Part shown: positions 17,486 to 25,274 of the stretch, piece after piece | Position numbering within the stretch: the first letter of the stretch is position 1 | How the letters are laid out: each line of letters begins with the position of its first letter | Source: an uncultured Gemmatimonadota bacterium | GTDB taxonomy: Bacteria; Gemmatimonadota; Gemmatimonadetes; Longimicrobiales; Longimicrobiaceae | Assembly (NCBI GenBank): GCA_902805735.1 | Contig: CADCTW010000167.1 | Location: forward strand, 1 to 42,307 | Direction of reading: 5' to 3' | Length of the DNA stretch: 42,307 nucleotides | Position numbers and translations under genes: made by a program | The notes under the pieces: generated by a model | Seen by the model: the letters and a program-made list of their open reading frames with translations, nothing else | Database searches by the model: none | Told to the model about the DNA's origin: nothing

Positions 17486-19086
17486 TGCAAGCCGCCCCCA
17501 CGGCCCACGTCGACACCTTTGCGCGCGACCACCTCCCGCCGCGCCAGCTGTGGCCGGAGTTCGACCTCTCCGGCGTGCCCCATCTGGCCGCGCGCCCCAG
17601 GATCAACGCCGCCGCGGAGCTGCTGGACGCGCGCGTGGCGGCGGGAGACGGAGATCGCACGGCGCTCGTCTTCCCGGGCGGGCGGTGGACGTACACGGAG
17701 CTGCTGGACAGCGCGAACCGCATCGCCGGGGTGCTGCGCGGCGAGCTGGGGCTGGTGCCCGGCAACCGCGTGCTGCTGCGGGGCTTCAACTCGCCCATGA
17801 TGGCGGCGGCGTGGTTCGCGGTGCTCAAGGCGGGCGGGATCGTGGTCGCCACGATGCCGCTGCTGCGCTCCCGCGAGATCCAGACGCTGGCGGACCGCGC
17901 CCGCGTGCGCTTCGCCCTGTGCGACGCGCGGCTGATGGAGGAGATGCCGGCGCGCGCGGTGGAGCGGACGATGGTGTTTGGCGGCGAGGGCGAGCTGGAG
18001 CGGCGCATGGCGGGGCAGCCCGCCGCCTTCGCCAACGTGGAGACCTCGGCGGAGGACGTCGCGCTCCTGGCCTTCACCTCGGGCACCACGGGGCAGCCCA
18101 AGGGGGCGATGCACTTCCATCGCGACCTCCTGGCCTGCGCCGACACCTTTTCCGCGCACGTGCTTCGTCCCCAGCCAGACGACCTCTTCTGCGGATCGCC
18201 GCCGCTGGCGTTCACCTACGGGCTGGGCGGCTACCTGCTCTTCCCCATGCGCGTGGGCGCCGCCACGCTGCTGCTGGAGACCGCCACGCCGCCGCAGCTC
18301 CTCGCGGGGATCCAGGAGCACCGCGCGACCATCGTCTTCACCGCCCCCACCGCCTACCGCGCCATGGCGGGGATGGCAAAGGACTTCGACCTGTCGTCGC
18401 TCCGCAAGTGCGTCTCGGCGGGCGAGACGCTCCCGCTGGCGACCTTCGAGGCGTGGCGCGAGGCGACGGGGCTGCGCATCATCGACGGGATCGGCTCCAC
18501 CGAGATCCTGCACATCTTCATCAGCGCCTCGGGCGACGACATCCGCCCCGGCTCCACGGGGCGTCCGGTGCCGGGGTATACGGCCGCGCTGCTGGACGCC
18601 CGCGGCGATCCCGTGCCTCCGGGCGAGCTGGGCCGCCTCGCCATCCGCGGGCCCACGGGGTGCCGCTACCTGGACGATCCCGAGCGGCAGCGGAAGTACG
18701 TGGAGAACGGCTGGAACATCACCGGCGACACGTACCGGATGGATGAAGACGGCTACTTCTGGTACCAGGCGCGCAGCGACGACATGATCATCTCGGCGGG
18801 CTACAACATCGCCGGCCCGGAGGTGGAGAACGCGCTGCTGGAGCACCCCGGCGTCCTGGAATGCGCCTGCGTGGCGGACCCCGACGAGGAGCGCGGCCAC
18901 GTGGTGAAGGCCTTCGTCGTCCTGCGCGACGGCTGGGCGGCGGGCGAGGGGACGGTGAAGGAGCTGCAGGAGTTCGTGAAGAAGCAGATCGCGCCCTACA
19001 AGTACCCGCGCCGCGTGGAGTTCGTCACCAGCCTGCCGCGCACCGCCACGGGCAAGCTGCAGCGCTTCCGTCTGCGCGCCCGCTAG
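17485..19086 (+). CDS. abmG: 2-Aminobenzoate (benzoate-type) CoA ligase
   Basis: The product has 533 aa of the ANL superfamily. P-loop FTSGTTGQPKGAMHFHRD near 195, aryl-pocket region YGLGGYLLFPMRVGA near 248, SAGETLPLATFEAW near 312, GIGSTEILHIFIS near 335, hinge WYQARSDDMIISAGYNIAGPEVE near 428, and catalytic Lys in PRTATGKLQRFRLR near the end. The GSTEILHIFIS segment is typical of benzoate and aminobenzoate CoA ligases. With the fused monooxygenase upstream, anthranilate is the likely substrate, giving 2-aminobenzoyl-CoA with ATP. The choice between aminobenzoate and benzoate or salicylate rests on operon context, so the symbol is provisional. Confidence 0.82.
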   Translation: MQAAPTAHVDTFARDHLPPRQLWPEFDLSGVPHLAARPRINAAAELLDARVAAGDGDRTALVFPGGRWTYTELLDSANRIAGVLRGELGLVPGNRVLLRGFNSPMMAAAWFAVLKAGGIVVATMPLLRSREIQTLADRARVRFALCDARLMEEMPARAVERTMVFGGEGELERRMAGQPAAFANVETSAEDVALLAFTSGTTGQPKGAMHFHRDLLACADTFSAHVLRPQPDDLFCGSPPLAFTYGLGGYLLFPMRVGAATLLLETATPPQLLAGIQEHRATIVFTAPTAYRAMAGMAKDFDLSSLRKCVSAGETLPLATFEAWREATGLRIIDGIGSTEILHIFISASGDDIRPGSTGRPVPGYTAALLDARGDPVPPGELGRLAIRGPTGCRYLDDPERQRKYVENGWNITGDTYRMDEDGYFWYQARSDDMIISAGYNIAGPEVENALLEHPGVLECACVADPDEERGHVVKAFVVLRDGWAAGEGTVKELQEFVKKQIAPYKYPRRVEFVTSLPRTATGKLQRFRLRAR

Positions 19087-19154
19087 TGCACCGTCGCGGC
19101 GGTTCTCGCGACGCGAGTGCGCCGTCCGTCCACCCAACCGCCCCCTCGCCTTCC

Positions 19155-19886
19155 ATGCGACTCTGGCGCTTCGTGAAGACCCGCCAATGGCGGTCCGCCG
19201 TCGCGGAGCTCGTCCTGGTGATCGCGGGCGTGCTCATCGCCCTGGCCGTGGACTCGTGGCGGGGGGATCGGAACGACCGGAACCGGGAGCGCGCGTACCT
19301 GCGGCAGCTTCTCTCCGACGTGCGGGCCACGGAGCGCCGCCTGGAAACGTCGATCGCGGAGGACAGCGTCATCTTCGCCAACGTGTCCCGTTTCATGGAT
19401 GCCGCCAACACGTACCACGCCACGGCGGGCCCCGCGCCCTCCGCGGATTCGCTGCGATCGTGGGCGGTGACCGCGTACTCGTCCTTTGTCCCCCTTACCG
19501 GCACCTACTCCGCCCTGATGCAGAACGACGGTCTCCGGCTGCTGCGGAACGACAGTCTTCGCTTCCACGTGATCGCCTTCGCGGCCACGATGGCGTCCTC
19601 GCAGGACGTGCTTCGGCACACGGAAGGGCAGACGTGGCGGAATTCCGAACGTGCGGACCTGGCGTGGTGGCGGAACCTGATGCAGCCCTCCGGCGGGAGG
19701 CGGTGGCGGCGGGAGGCGGACGTGGAAGCACTCCTGCGGGACCCGGAGATCCTCAACACGTTCACCATGCAGCGTACGGTGGGAGAGAACCGCCTGGGAA
19801 CGATGCGAGGATTGCGGGAACCCGTGGCCACGCTGCGCCGGATGCTGGAACGCGAGCTGAAGATCTCCGCCACGAGGCCCTCCTGA
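19155..19886 (+). CDS. DUF6090-like single-pass membrane protein
   Basis: The product has 243 aa. A basic N-terminus MRLWRFVKTRQWR is followed by one membrane helix (SAVAELVLVIAGVLIALAVDSW, about 14-35) and a charged segment, RGDRNDRNRERAYLRQLLSDV. This pattern (VAELVLVIxGVLIALxVDxW, then RxRExxYL) is that of DUF6090-type proteins of unknown function. The remaining 190 residues are helical and probably periplasmic. Its stop overlaps the RidA start (ATGA), so the two are coupled. Nothing links it to aromatic catabolism, and it looks like an insertion into the operon. Confidence 0.72.
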   Translation: MRLWRFVKTRQWRSAVAELVLVIAGVLIALAVDSWRGDRNDRNRERAYLRQLLSDVRATERRLETSIAEDSVIFANVSRFMDAANTYHATAGPAPSADSLRSWAVTAYSSFVPLTGTYSALMQNDGLRLLRNDSLRFHVIAFAATMASSQDVLRHTEGQTWRNSERADLAWWRNLMQPSGGRRWRREADVEALLRDPEILNTFTMQRTVGENRLGTMRGLREPVATLRRMLERELKISATRPS

Positions 19887-20281
19887 TGGACATCCTGCAG
19901 CCCGACGGTTGGGCCCGCCCGCGCGGCTACTCCAACGGCACCGCCGCCACCGGCCGCATGGTCTTCACCGCCGGCCAGATCGGCTGGAACCCGCGCACCT
20001 GCCAGTTCGAGACGGACGCCTTCGCCGCGCAGGTGGCCCAGACGCTCCGCAACGTCGCCGCCGTCCTCGCCGAAGCGGGCGCGCTCCCCGAGCACGTCAC
20101 CCGCCTCACCTGGTACATCACCCGCCGCGACGCCTACCTCACCGCCGGCCCCGCCCTCGGCGAAGCCTACCGCGAAGTCTTCGGCCGCCACTACCCCGCC
20201 ATGGCCGTCGTCGTCGTCTCCGCCCTCCTGGAGCCCGGCGCCCAGGTGGAGATCGAGGCGACGGCGGTGGTGCCGGAGTGA
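19886..20281 (+). CDS. RidA-family (YjgF/UK114) enamine/imine deaminase
   Basis: The product has 131 aa, the standard RidA length. Motifs: RGYSNGTAATGRMVFTAGQIGWN, AQTLRNVAAVLAEAGALPEHVTRLTWYI, and a C-terminal YPAMAVVVVSALLEPGAQVEIEATAVV. The conserved Arg before AYLTAGPALG is present (RRDAYL), but the usual substrate-binding RxxxE pattern is partly changed, as in operon-bound subfamilies. RidA proteins hydrolyse reactive enamines and imines to ketones and ammonia. At the end of an anthranilate-type operon it most likely removes the amino group of the reduced ring. ATG 19886 overlaps the previous stop. Confidence 0.85.
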   Translation: MDILQPDGWARPRGYSNGTAATGRMVFTAGQIGWNPRTCQFETDAFAAQVAQTLRNVAAVLAEAGALPEHVTRLTWYITRRDAYLTAGPALGEAYREVFGRHYPAMAVVVVSALLEPGAQVEIEATAVVPE

Positions 20282-20390
20282 AGGAGTTCAACGAAGAGTG
20301 GGAACGCGCTGCACATCACTGCCTGACAACCCAATGGCTGTGTACTTGAGACATGATCTCCCAAAGATCGATCACGTAACGGAAACGCAA

Positions 20391-20867
20391 ATGAGTGACG
20401 CAATCTCGCCGACGGTCGAAGCCGCTATCCCCCCTTACGTCGCCATGCTCAATGTCGCTGCGGATGAAGATGCGCCCTTGGCGGAGTTGAAAAACCGTTG
20501 TGCAATCCGTGCGCAGGAATACGGGTTGACGGAGGCGGACTCCGCATTTACTTGTGCCGTGGCGGCCATCCGCTGCACGGAGAGACTCGGACCGAGGGCA
20601 ATGGCGGTCCTAAAATCCGGGCTCATGAACGCGATGCGGAGATCCCCCGGCGACAGAGAAGGAGGCATGGGCGACCACGTTGTGAAACCATGCGGGTGCT
20701 CGTATCATGGACACCTCCTCACATGTGCCTGTCCTGGGCACGATTCGGGAGAACCAATCAAACCTTGGGCACCCGAAACGGCTGAACACGTCGTGAAGCC
20801 GTGTGGGTGTTCATATCATGGGCGCCTTCTGACCTGCCCGTGCCCTGAGCACAACTCGCTGAATTAG
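20391..20867 (+). CDS. Unrecognised protein with two tandem Cys/His motifs
   Basis: The product has 158 aa, ATG preceded by CGGAAA. Residues 1-92 are mixed helical (PPYVAMLNVAADEDAPLAEL, AVAAIRCTERLGPRAMAVLK). Two copies of HVVKPCGCSYHGxLLTCxCP followed by x-His lie at 96-117 and 133-154, 37 residues apart. Each has C-x-C-x2-H and C-x-C-x2-H sets, suited to binding zinc or iron. The DNA of the two copies differs at many third positions while the residues are held, so the motif is under selection. The gene is less GC-rich than its neighbours. It could be a metal-binding regulator or a repeat-type peptide precursor. No family was recognised, and no maturation enzyme is nearby. Confidence 0.65.
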   Translation: MSDAISPTVEAAIPPYVAMLNVAADEDAPLAELKNRCAIRAQEYGLTEADSAFTCAVAAIRCTERLGPRAMAVLKSGLMNAMRRSPGDREGGMGDHVVKPCGCSYHGHLLTCACPGHDSGEPIKPWAPETAEHVVKPCGCSYHGRLLTCPCPEHNSLN

Positions 20868-21027
20868 CCGCTCGTCGTCGCGGCATCCGGTACACCCCGC
20901 ATCTGTTCTTCCGGGCGGCTTCCTATGGGACACCTGGGGTCCCCGCTCAACCTGAAACACCAATCCCCGCAGGGGGCTTCGTGCAGTCCTTGCCGCGACT
21001 TCAGTCGCCGCAACAGCAGCCCGGCAA
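20868..21027. other. Intergenic stretch with a small hairpin
   Basis: No gene was seen between the Cys/His protein and repeat R10. It holds the perfect hairpin GCGACT-TC-AGTCGC (20995-21008) and a GC-rich inverted stretch CCCCGCAGGGGG near 20964-20975, possibly debris of another palindromic element. Confidence 0.35.
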
Positions 21028-21080
21028 AGCACGGAGGCACAGAGACGACGTCATCTCTGTGCCTCCGTGTCTATGTGTCA
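21028..21080. repeat. Octamer-palindrome repeat, full copy R10 with compensatory change
   Basis: The arms CACGGAGG-CACAGAGA and TCTCTGTG-CCTCCGTG pair perfectly. Relative to the common unit, both arms carry the same A-T to G-C replacement, so the stem is preserved. It lies between convergent genes and its right end contains the stop codon of the GNAT gene. Confidence 0.82.
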
Positions 21081-21566
21081 GGCACCTTCGCGGGTGAAGC
21101 ACAGCACGAGATCGTCGTCCACCACCACCTGCTCCCCGTACCCCGCCGTGCGCCCGCGGTAGGCCACGCCGCGTCCATCCGGCACGTACCCGCGCCGCAC
21201 GTACAGGCGCTGCGCGGATCCGTAGTCGGCACCCAGCCCCACCGCAATCCCCACACGCGCACCGGCTGCGCGCTCCGCCCCCTCTAGCAGCGCCGAGCCG
21301 ATGCCACGCCGCCGGAACGCGGGGAGCACGTTCAGATCCTGGATCTCCGGGATTCCGTGCTCGCGGAACACGGGGTACGCCGGGCGCCGGTTGAGCGTGA
21401 CGTACCCGGCGAACTCGTTATCGACCCAAGCCACCCACACCTGCCGCTCCCCCGCCTCCTGCTCGGCGAGATAGCGCTCGTACTGCTCGCGCGGCTTCGA
21501 CCAGCCGATCATCGCGAACGTGGCGGCGATCACGGGCGGGTCGGCGGCGTCTAGGGGACGGATCAT
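21078..21566 (-). CDS. GNAT-family N-acetyltransferase
   Basis: The product has 162 aa. The acetyl-CoA site appears as IQDLNVLPAFRRRGIGSALLEGAE (about 93-116), followed by the typical YGSAQRLYVRRGYVPDG stretch. This is a complete single GNAT domain; the acyl acceptor is unknown. ATG 21566 overlaps the stop of the permease gene (ATGA), so it is translationally coupled to it. Its own stop (21078-21080) falls within repeat R10. The long frame continuing to 23171 is a shadow of the permease. Confidence 0.87.
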   Translation of the reverse strand: MIRPLDAADPPVIAATFAMIGWSKPREQYERYLAEQEAGERQVWVAWVDNEFAGYVTLNRRPAYPVFREHGIPEIQDLNVLPAFRRRGIGSALLEGAERAAGARVGIAVGLGADYGSAQRLYVRRGYVPDGRGVAYRGRTAGYGEQVVVDDDLVLCFTREGA

Positions 21567-24004
21567 TCGCCGCGTAGCGCATCCACCGGGTCCACACGCG
21601 TGGCGCGCCGGGCCGGGAGGGAGCAGGCCAGCACTACGGCACCCAGCACGAGCCCGAAGACGGCGACAAAGGTCAGCGGGTCCGCCGGGCTGATACCGAA
21701 CAGCATTCCGCGCAGGGCGCGGGTGCCCGCGAAGGCGCCGGCCAGCCCCAGCGCGCACCCCCACAGCGCCAGCCGCATTCCCTGGCGGAGCACCAGCCGC
21801 CGCACCTGCTCCGCGCGGGCGCCCAGGGCCAGGCGGATGCCGATCTCGTGCGTGCGCTGGCGCACCGTCGCCGCCATCACGCCGTAGATGCCGACCGCCG
21901 CCAGGAGAAGCGTGATCGCGCCGAAGGTGCCCAGCAGCGTCGTGCCGAATCGCGGACGGGCCAGCGGCGCCGCTATGAGCTGCCGCATGGACCCTCCCCC
22001 GGCCAGCCGCAGCTCCGGGTGCGCCCGCCGCAGCGCATCCTGGATCCGCGGCACCACCGCGGCGGGGTCGGCGGAGGTGCGCACGGCCAGGCTCATGGGC
22101 ACGGGCCCCGCGAACTGGCGGGCGGGGAGGTACAGGCTGGGCCGCGGCTCCGTCAGCTCGCGGTAGCGCGTTTCCCCCACGACGCCGACCACCACGTGCC
22201 ACTCGTCCGGCGCGTCGGACGGGCCCAGCTTCACGCGTTTGCCGATGGGGTCCTGCCCCGGCCAACTGCTCCGCGCCACGGCTTCGCTGACGATGGCCAC
22301 GGGGGGCGCGCCCTCCCGGTCCTCCGGCCCGAACGCGCGTCCGCGGCGCAAAGGGATCTCCAGCGTGCGGAAGTAGGTGGGGCCCACCACCTCGAAGTTC
22401 ACCAGTGGGTTGTTCACCTGTGCCTCGGGGGTCTGCCCCTCCCCCGTGTACGGCGCGCTCCACCCCGCCTCGCCGGAGAAGGGCGGGCGGGGCATCGCCG
22501 CCGCGCCGGTCACGCTGGGAATCGCGCCCACGCGCGCCAGCATCTCCTCCTGCAGCGCGACCAGCCGGGGCCGCTCCGGGACCAGCTCCGGCGGGAACGC
22601 CGTCTGGAAGACGAGGAGCCGCTCGCGGTTGAATCCCATCTCCACCCCCTGCAGCGCGACCAGGCTGCGCACCAGCACCCCCGCGCCCGTCACCACCACC
22701 ATGGCCAGCGCCACCTGGCCGATCACCAGCCCGTGCCGCAGCGCCTGCGCGCCGGGATGCGCGCCGGCCGTGCGCCGCCCCCCGCGCAGCCACTTCGCCA
22801 GCTCCCCCGTCGCGGGGAACAATGCGGGGAGCAGGCCGGAGAGGACCGCCGCCGCGCCCGTGGCGGCCAGCGCGAAGAGGAGCACCCACGCGTCGATCCC
22901 GATCATCTCGCGCCGCGGCAGCTCCGGCGGCGCGAGAGCGACCAGCGCGCGCACGGCGCCGAGGGCGAAGAGCACCCCCAGCGCCCCGCCCAACAGCGCC
23001 AGCAACCCGCTCTCCGCCAGGAGCTGCCGCGCCAGCCGCCGCCGTCGGGCCCCGAGCGCGGCGCGGATCGCGAGCTCCTGCGCCCGCGCCGAGCCGCGGA
23101 TCAGGAGGAGGTTGGCCACGTTGACGCACGCCACCAGCAGGAGCAGCCCCACCGCCGCCGCCGCGGCCCACAGCGTCGCCCGCGCATCCCCCGCGATCAG
23201 CTCGGGGAGCGGCGTGACCACGGGTTTCATCCCCCGGAACGCCGGGGGCCGCCGCGCGTCGCCCGCGCGCAGGAACGCCTGGAAGTCATCCCGCGCATCC
23301 GCCATGGACGCACCCGGCCGCAGGCGCCCCACCAAGTCAAGCACGATCACCTGCGACGGTCCCGCCCGCTCTTCCAGCGTCGCCGGGAAGTCGGGGAGCA
23401 CCGGCACCCACGCCTCCGCGCCCCGTGGGTACTCGAAGCCGCGCGGCATCACCCCCACCACCGTGAAGCGCTTCCCGTTCAGCTGGAACGTATGCCCCAC
23501 CGCCGCCGGGCTCCCGCCGAAGCGCCGCTGCCACAGCCCGTGGCTGATCACCATTACCGGGGCCGCCCCCGGCACGTCGTCGGACGGGAGCAGGGCGCGG
23601 CCATGAATGGGCGCGGCCCCCAGCACGGGGAAGAAGTTGCCGGTCACCCAGGTGGCCGAGAGGGTGAGGGCGGTTCCGCCATCCAGCGCCACCTGCTCCA
23701 GTGCCCCCTGGTACGCCACGCCCGCCACCCCCTGGAACGCGCGGCTGGCATCGCGGAACGCCGCGAGTTCCCGGTAGGTCACCGGCAGGTGGCCGGACGA
23801 GGGCGCCTCCGTCCAGAGCACCGCCAGCTCGTCCTGCGCCCGCACGGGAAGATCGCGCAGCAGCACCCCGTTCAGCACGCTGAACATGGCCGTGCTCGCC
23901 CCGATCCCCAGGGCCAGCGTGAGCACCGCCACTCCCGTGAACCCCGGGCTCTTGAGCGACGCCCGCAACGCGAACCGCAGGTCCTGCCCCAGCGACTCCC
24001 ACAT
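21563..24004 (-). CDS. ADOP/MacB-type ABC transporter permease
   Basis: The product has 813 aa. The N-terminal helix LTLALGIGASTAMFSVLNGVLL (about 28-50) is followed by a periplasmic MacB-type domain, three membrane helices at about 275-400, a second first-helix equivalent near 430, a second periplasmic domain, and three final helices (LGTFGAITLLLAAVGIYGVMA, LALWGCALGLAGAFAG, FVAVFGLVLGAVVLAC). This duplicated FtsX/MacB layout without a nucleotide-binding domain is that of the orphan permeases first noted in Acidobacteria. The MWESLGQDLRFALRA start at 24004 is typical and follows GAGAGGAAAG. The substrate is unknown; no ATPase gene adjoins it. Confidence 0.9.
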   Translation of the reverse strand: MWESLGQDLRFALRASLKSPGFTGVAVLTLALGIGASTAMFSVLNGVLLRDLPVRAQDELAVLWTEAPSSGHLPVTYRELAAFRDASRAFQGVAGVAYQGALEQVALDGGTALTLSATWVTGNFFPVLGAAPIHGRALLPSDDVPGAAPVMVISHGLWQRRFGGSPAAVGHTFQLNGKRFTVVGVMPRGFEYPRGAEAWVPVLPDFPATLEERAGPSQVIVLDLVGRLRPGASMADARDDFQAFLRAGDARRPPAFRGMKPVVTPLPELIAGDARATLWAAAAAVGLLLLVACVNVANLLLIRGSARAQELAIRAALGARRRRLARQLLAESGLLALLGGALGVLFALGAVRALVALAPPELPRREMIGIDAWVLLFALAATGAAAVLSGLLPALFPATGELAKWLRGGRRTAGAHPGAQALRHGLVIGQVALAMVVVTGAGVLVRSLVALQGVEMGFNRERLLVFQTAFPPELVPERPRLVALQEEMLARVGAIPSVTGAAAMPRPPFSGEAGWSAPYTGEGQTPEAQVNNPLVNFEVVGPTYFRTLEIPLRRGRAFGPEDREGAPPVAIVSEAVARSSWPGQDPIGKRVKLGPSDAPDEWHVVVGVVGETRYRELTEPRPSLYLPARQFAGPVPMSLAVRTSADPAAVVPRIQDALRRAHPELRLAGGGSMRQLIAAPLARPRFGTTLLGTFGAITLLLAAVGIYGVMAATVRQRTHEIGIRLALGARAEQVRRLVLRQGMRLALWGCALGLAGAFAGTRALRGMLFGISPADPLTFVAVFGLVLGAVVLACSLPARRATRVDPVDALRGE

Positions 24005-24049
24005 GGCTTTCCTCTCGCTCCGGGTGCCCGCCGCACACGCTGTACTTAT

Positions 24050-24114
24050 ATCACCCGGAGACACGGAGGCACAGAGAAGGGCTTCGTCTCTGTGCCTCTG
24101 TGTCTCTGTGTGAC
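24050..24114. terminator. Octamer-palindrome repeat, full copy R11
   Basis: The arms have three octamers each, with two mismatched positions (CCGGAGACACGGAGG on the left). The copy starts 8 nt beyond the stop of the minus-strand esterase gene, at the boundary with the permease unit. Confidence 0.78.
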
Positions 24115-24122
24115 CCCGTTGT

Positions 24123-25076
24123 TCATCCCGGCCTGAGCCACTTCCGCAGAAACGCGAGCGTGGTGCAGGTGGACACGCGGAAGGGACCGGAGCCGCCGAA
24201 CTCGTCGATGCCGTGGCCGACGCCAGGGAGCTCGACCAGGGTCGCGGGGATCCCCGCGGCGCGGAGTGTGTCGCGCATGGAGCGGGACTGGCGGATCGGG
24301 ACCACCTCGTCCGCGGTGCCGTGGACGAGGAGGAAGGGCGGGGTGCGCGCGCCGGCGTGCACGGCGGGGGAAGCGAGGAGGGCGAGCTCCATGCGCTCCT
24401 CCGGGCGGCCGCCCAGGAAGTTCTCCACCATCCCGCGCTGGCTGGGGTCCAGCGCGCCGGCCGTGCGGATGTCCTGCGGCCCGGCCAGCGACACCACCGC
24501 GCTCACCGCCGGCGACACGCCGCGCGCGGGGCAGGCCCCATCCAGTCCCTCCACCTCCGCGGCGGTGCCGAGCATGGCGGACAGGTGCCCGCCCGCCGAG
24601 TGCCCCAGCGCCGCGATGCGCGCCGGGTCGATGCGGTACGTCGCCGCGTTGAGGCGCAGCCAGCGAACGGCGCAGCGCACGTCCTCCACCGCGGCGGGAA
24701 AGATGTTGCGGGGCGCGCTCGCGAGCCGGTAGTTCACCGACGCGGCGGCGTACCCCTGCCCCGCCAGGAGGCGCATGGCGGAGTGGTAGTCGCTCTTGTC
24801 CCCGCCGCTCCACCCGCCGCCGTGGATCAGCACCACCAGCGGGAAGGGGCCCTCCCCCCGGGGCCACGCCACGTCCAGCCGCTGCGGCTGCCCGCCCATC
24901 ACGGCGTAGGTGATGTCGCGCGCCACCTGGACGTTCGCGGCGGGGGGTGGCGCGGGGATGGCGCAATCCCGCTCCACCGCGACCGACTCGCCCGCGGAGC
25001 TACCGGACGGCGCCGGCATGGGCGCTCCCGAGCAGGCGGCGGCGAGCAGCAGGGCCGGGACGCATCGTGTTCTCAT
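24123..25076 (-). CDS. Alpha/beta-hydrolase (BD-FAE-like esterase) lipoprotein
   Basis: The product has 317 aa. Signal MRTRCVPALLLAAAC ends in a lipobox at Cys15, then a Pro/Ser-rich linker. The catalytic core has LVVLIHGGGWSGGDKSDY (oxyanion hole HGGG near 85), nucleophile elbow LGHSAGGHLSAM (Ser near 160), Asp in LLVHGTADEVVP near 255 and His in PGVGHGID near 288. This set is that of carboxylesterases with feruloyl or acetyl-ester specificity. It is probably anchored in the outer membrane or periplasm. Gene order suggests it is transcribed apart from the downstream permease, since full repeat R11 lies between them. Confidence 0.88.
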   Translation of the reverse strand: MRTRCVPALLLAAACSGAPMPAPSGSSAGESVAVERDCAIPAPPPAANVQVARDITYAVMGGQPQRLDVAWPRGEGPFPLVVLIHGGGWSGGDKSDYHSAMRLLAGQGYAAASVNYRLASAPRNIFPAAVEDVRCAVRWLRLNAATYRIDPARIAALGHSAGGHLSAMLGTAAEVEGLDGACPARGVSPAVSAVVSLAGPQDIRTAGALDPSQRGMVENFLGGRPEERMELALLASPAVHAGARTPPFLLVHGTADEVVPIRQSRSMRDTLRAAGIPATLVELPGVGHGIDEFGGSGPFRVSTCTTLAFLRKWLRPG

Positions 25077-25198
25077 CGCTGCTCATTCGGCTCGCGTGGA
25101 CGGGGGAGGCCGCGCGGCGCGGGCGCGGGAGTCCTGCCCCGCCGCAGGCGCCGTGCCCCCCGCCACACAGAGCTCAGCCGGACGCTGTACTCCCCGCC

Positions 25199-25226
25199 CT
25201 GCCTCTGTGTCTCTGCGCGATCCCGG
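25199..25226. repeat. Octamer-palindrome repeat, degenerate one-armed copy R12
   Basis: Right-arm remnant TGCCTCTGTGTCTCTGCGCG followed by ATCCCGGTGTT. It lies in the divergent region upstream of the gene at 25275. Confidence 0.6.
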
Positions 25227-25274
25227 TGTTACTTTGGGGAGACCCGTCCAACCTTTCCCCCTCGATTCTCCGCG

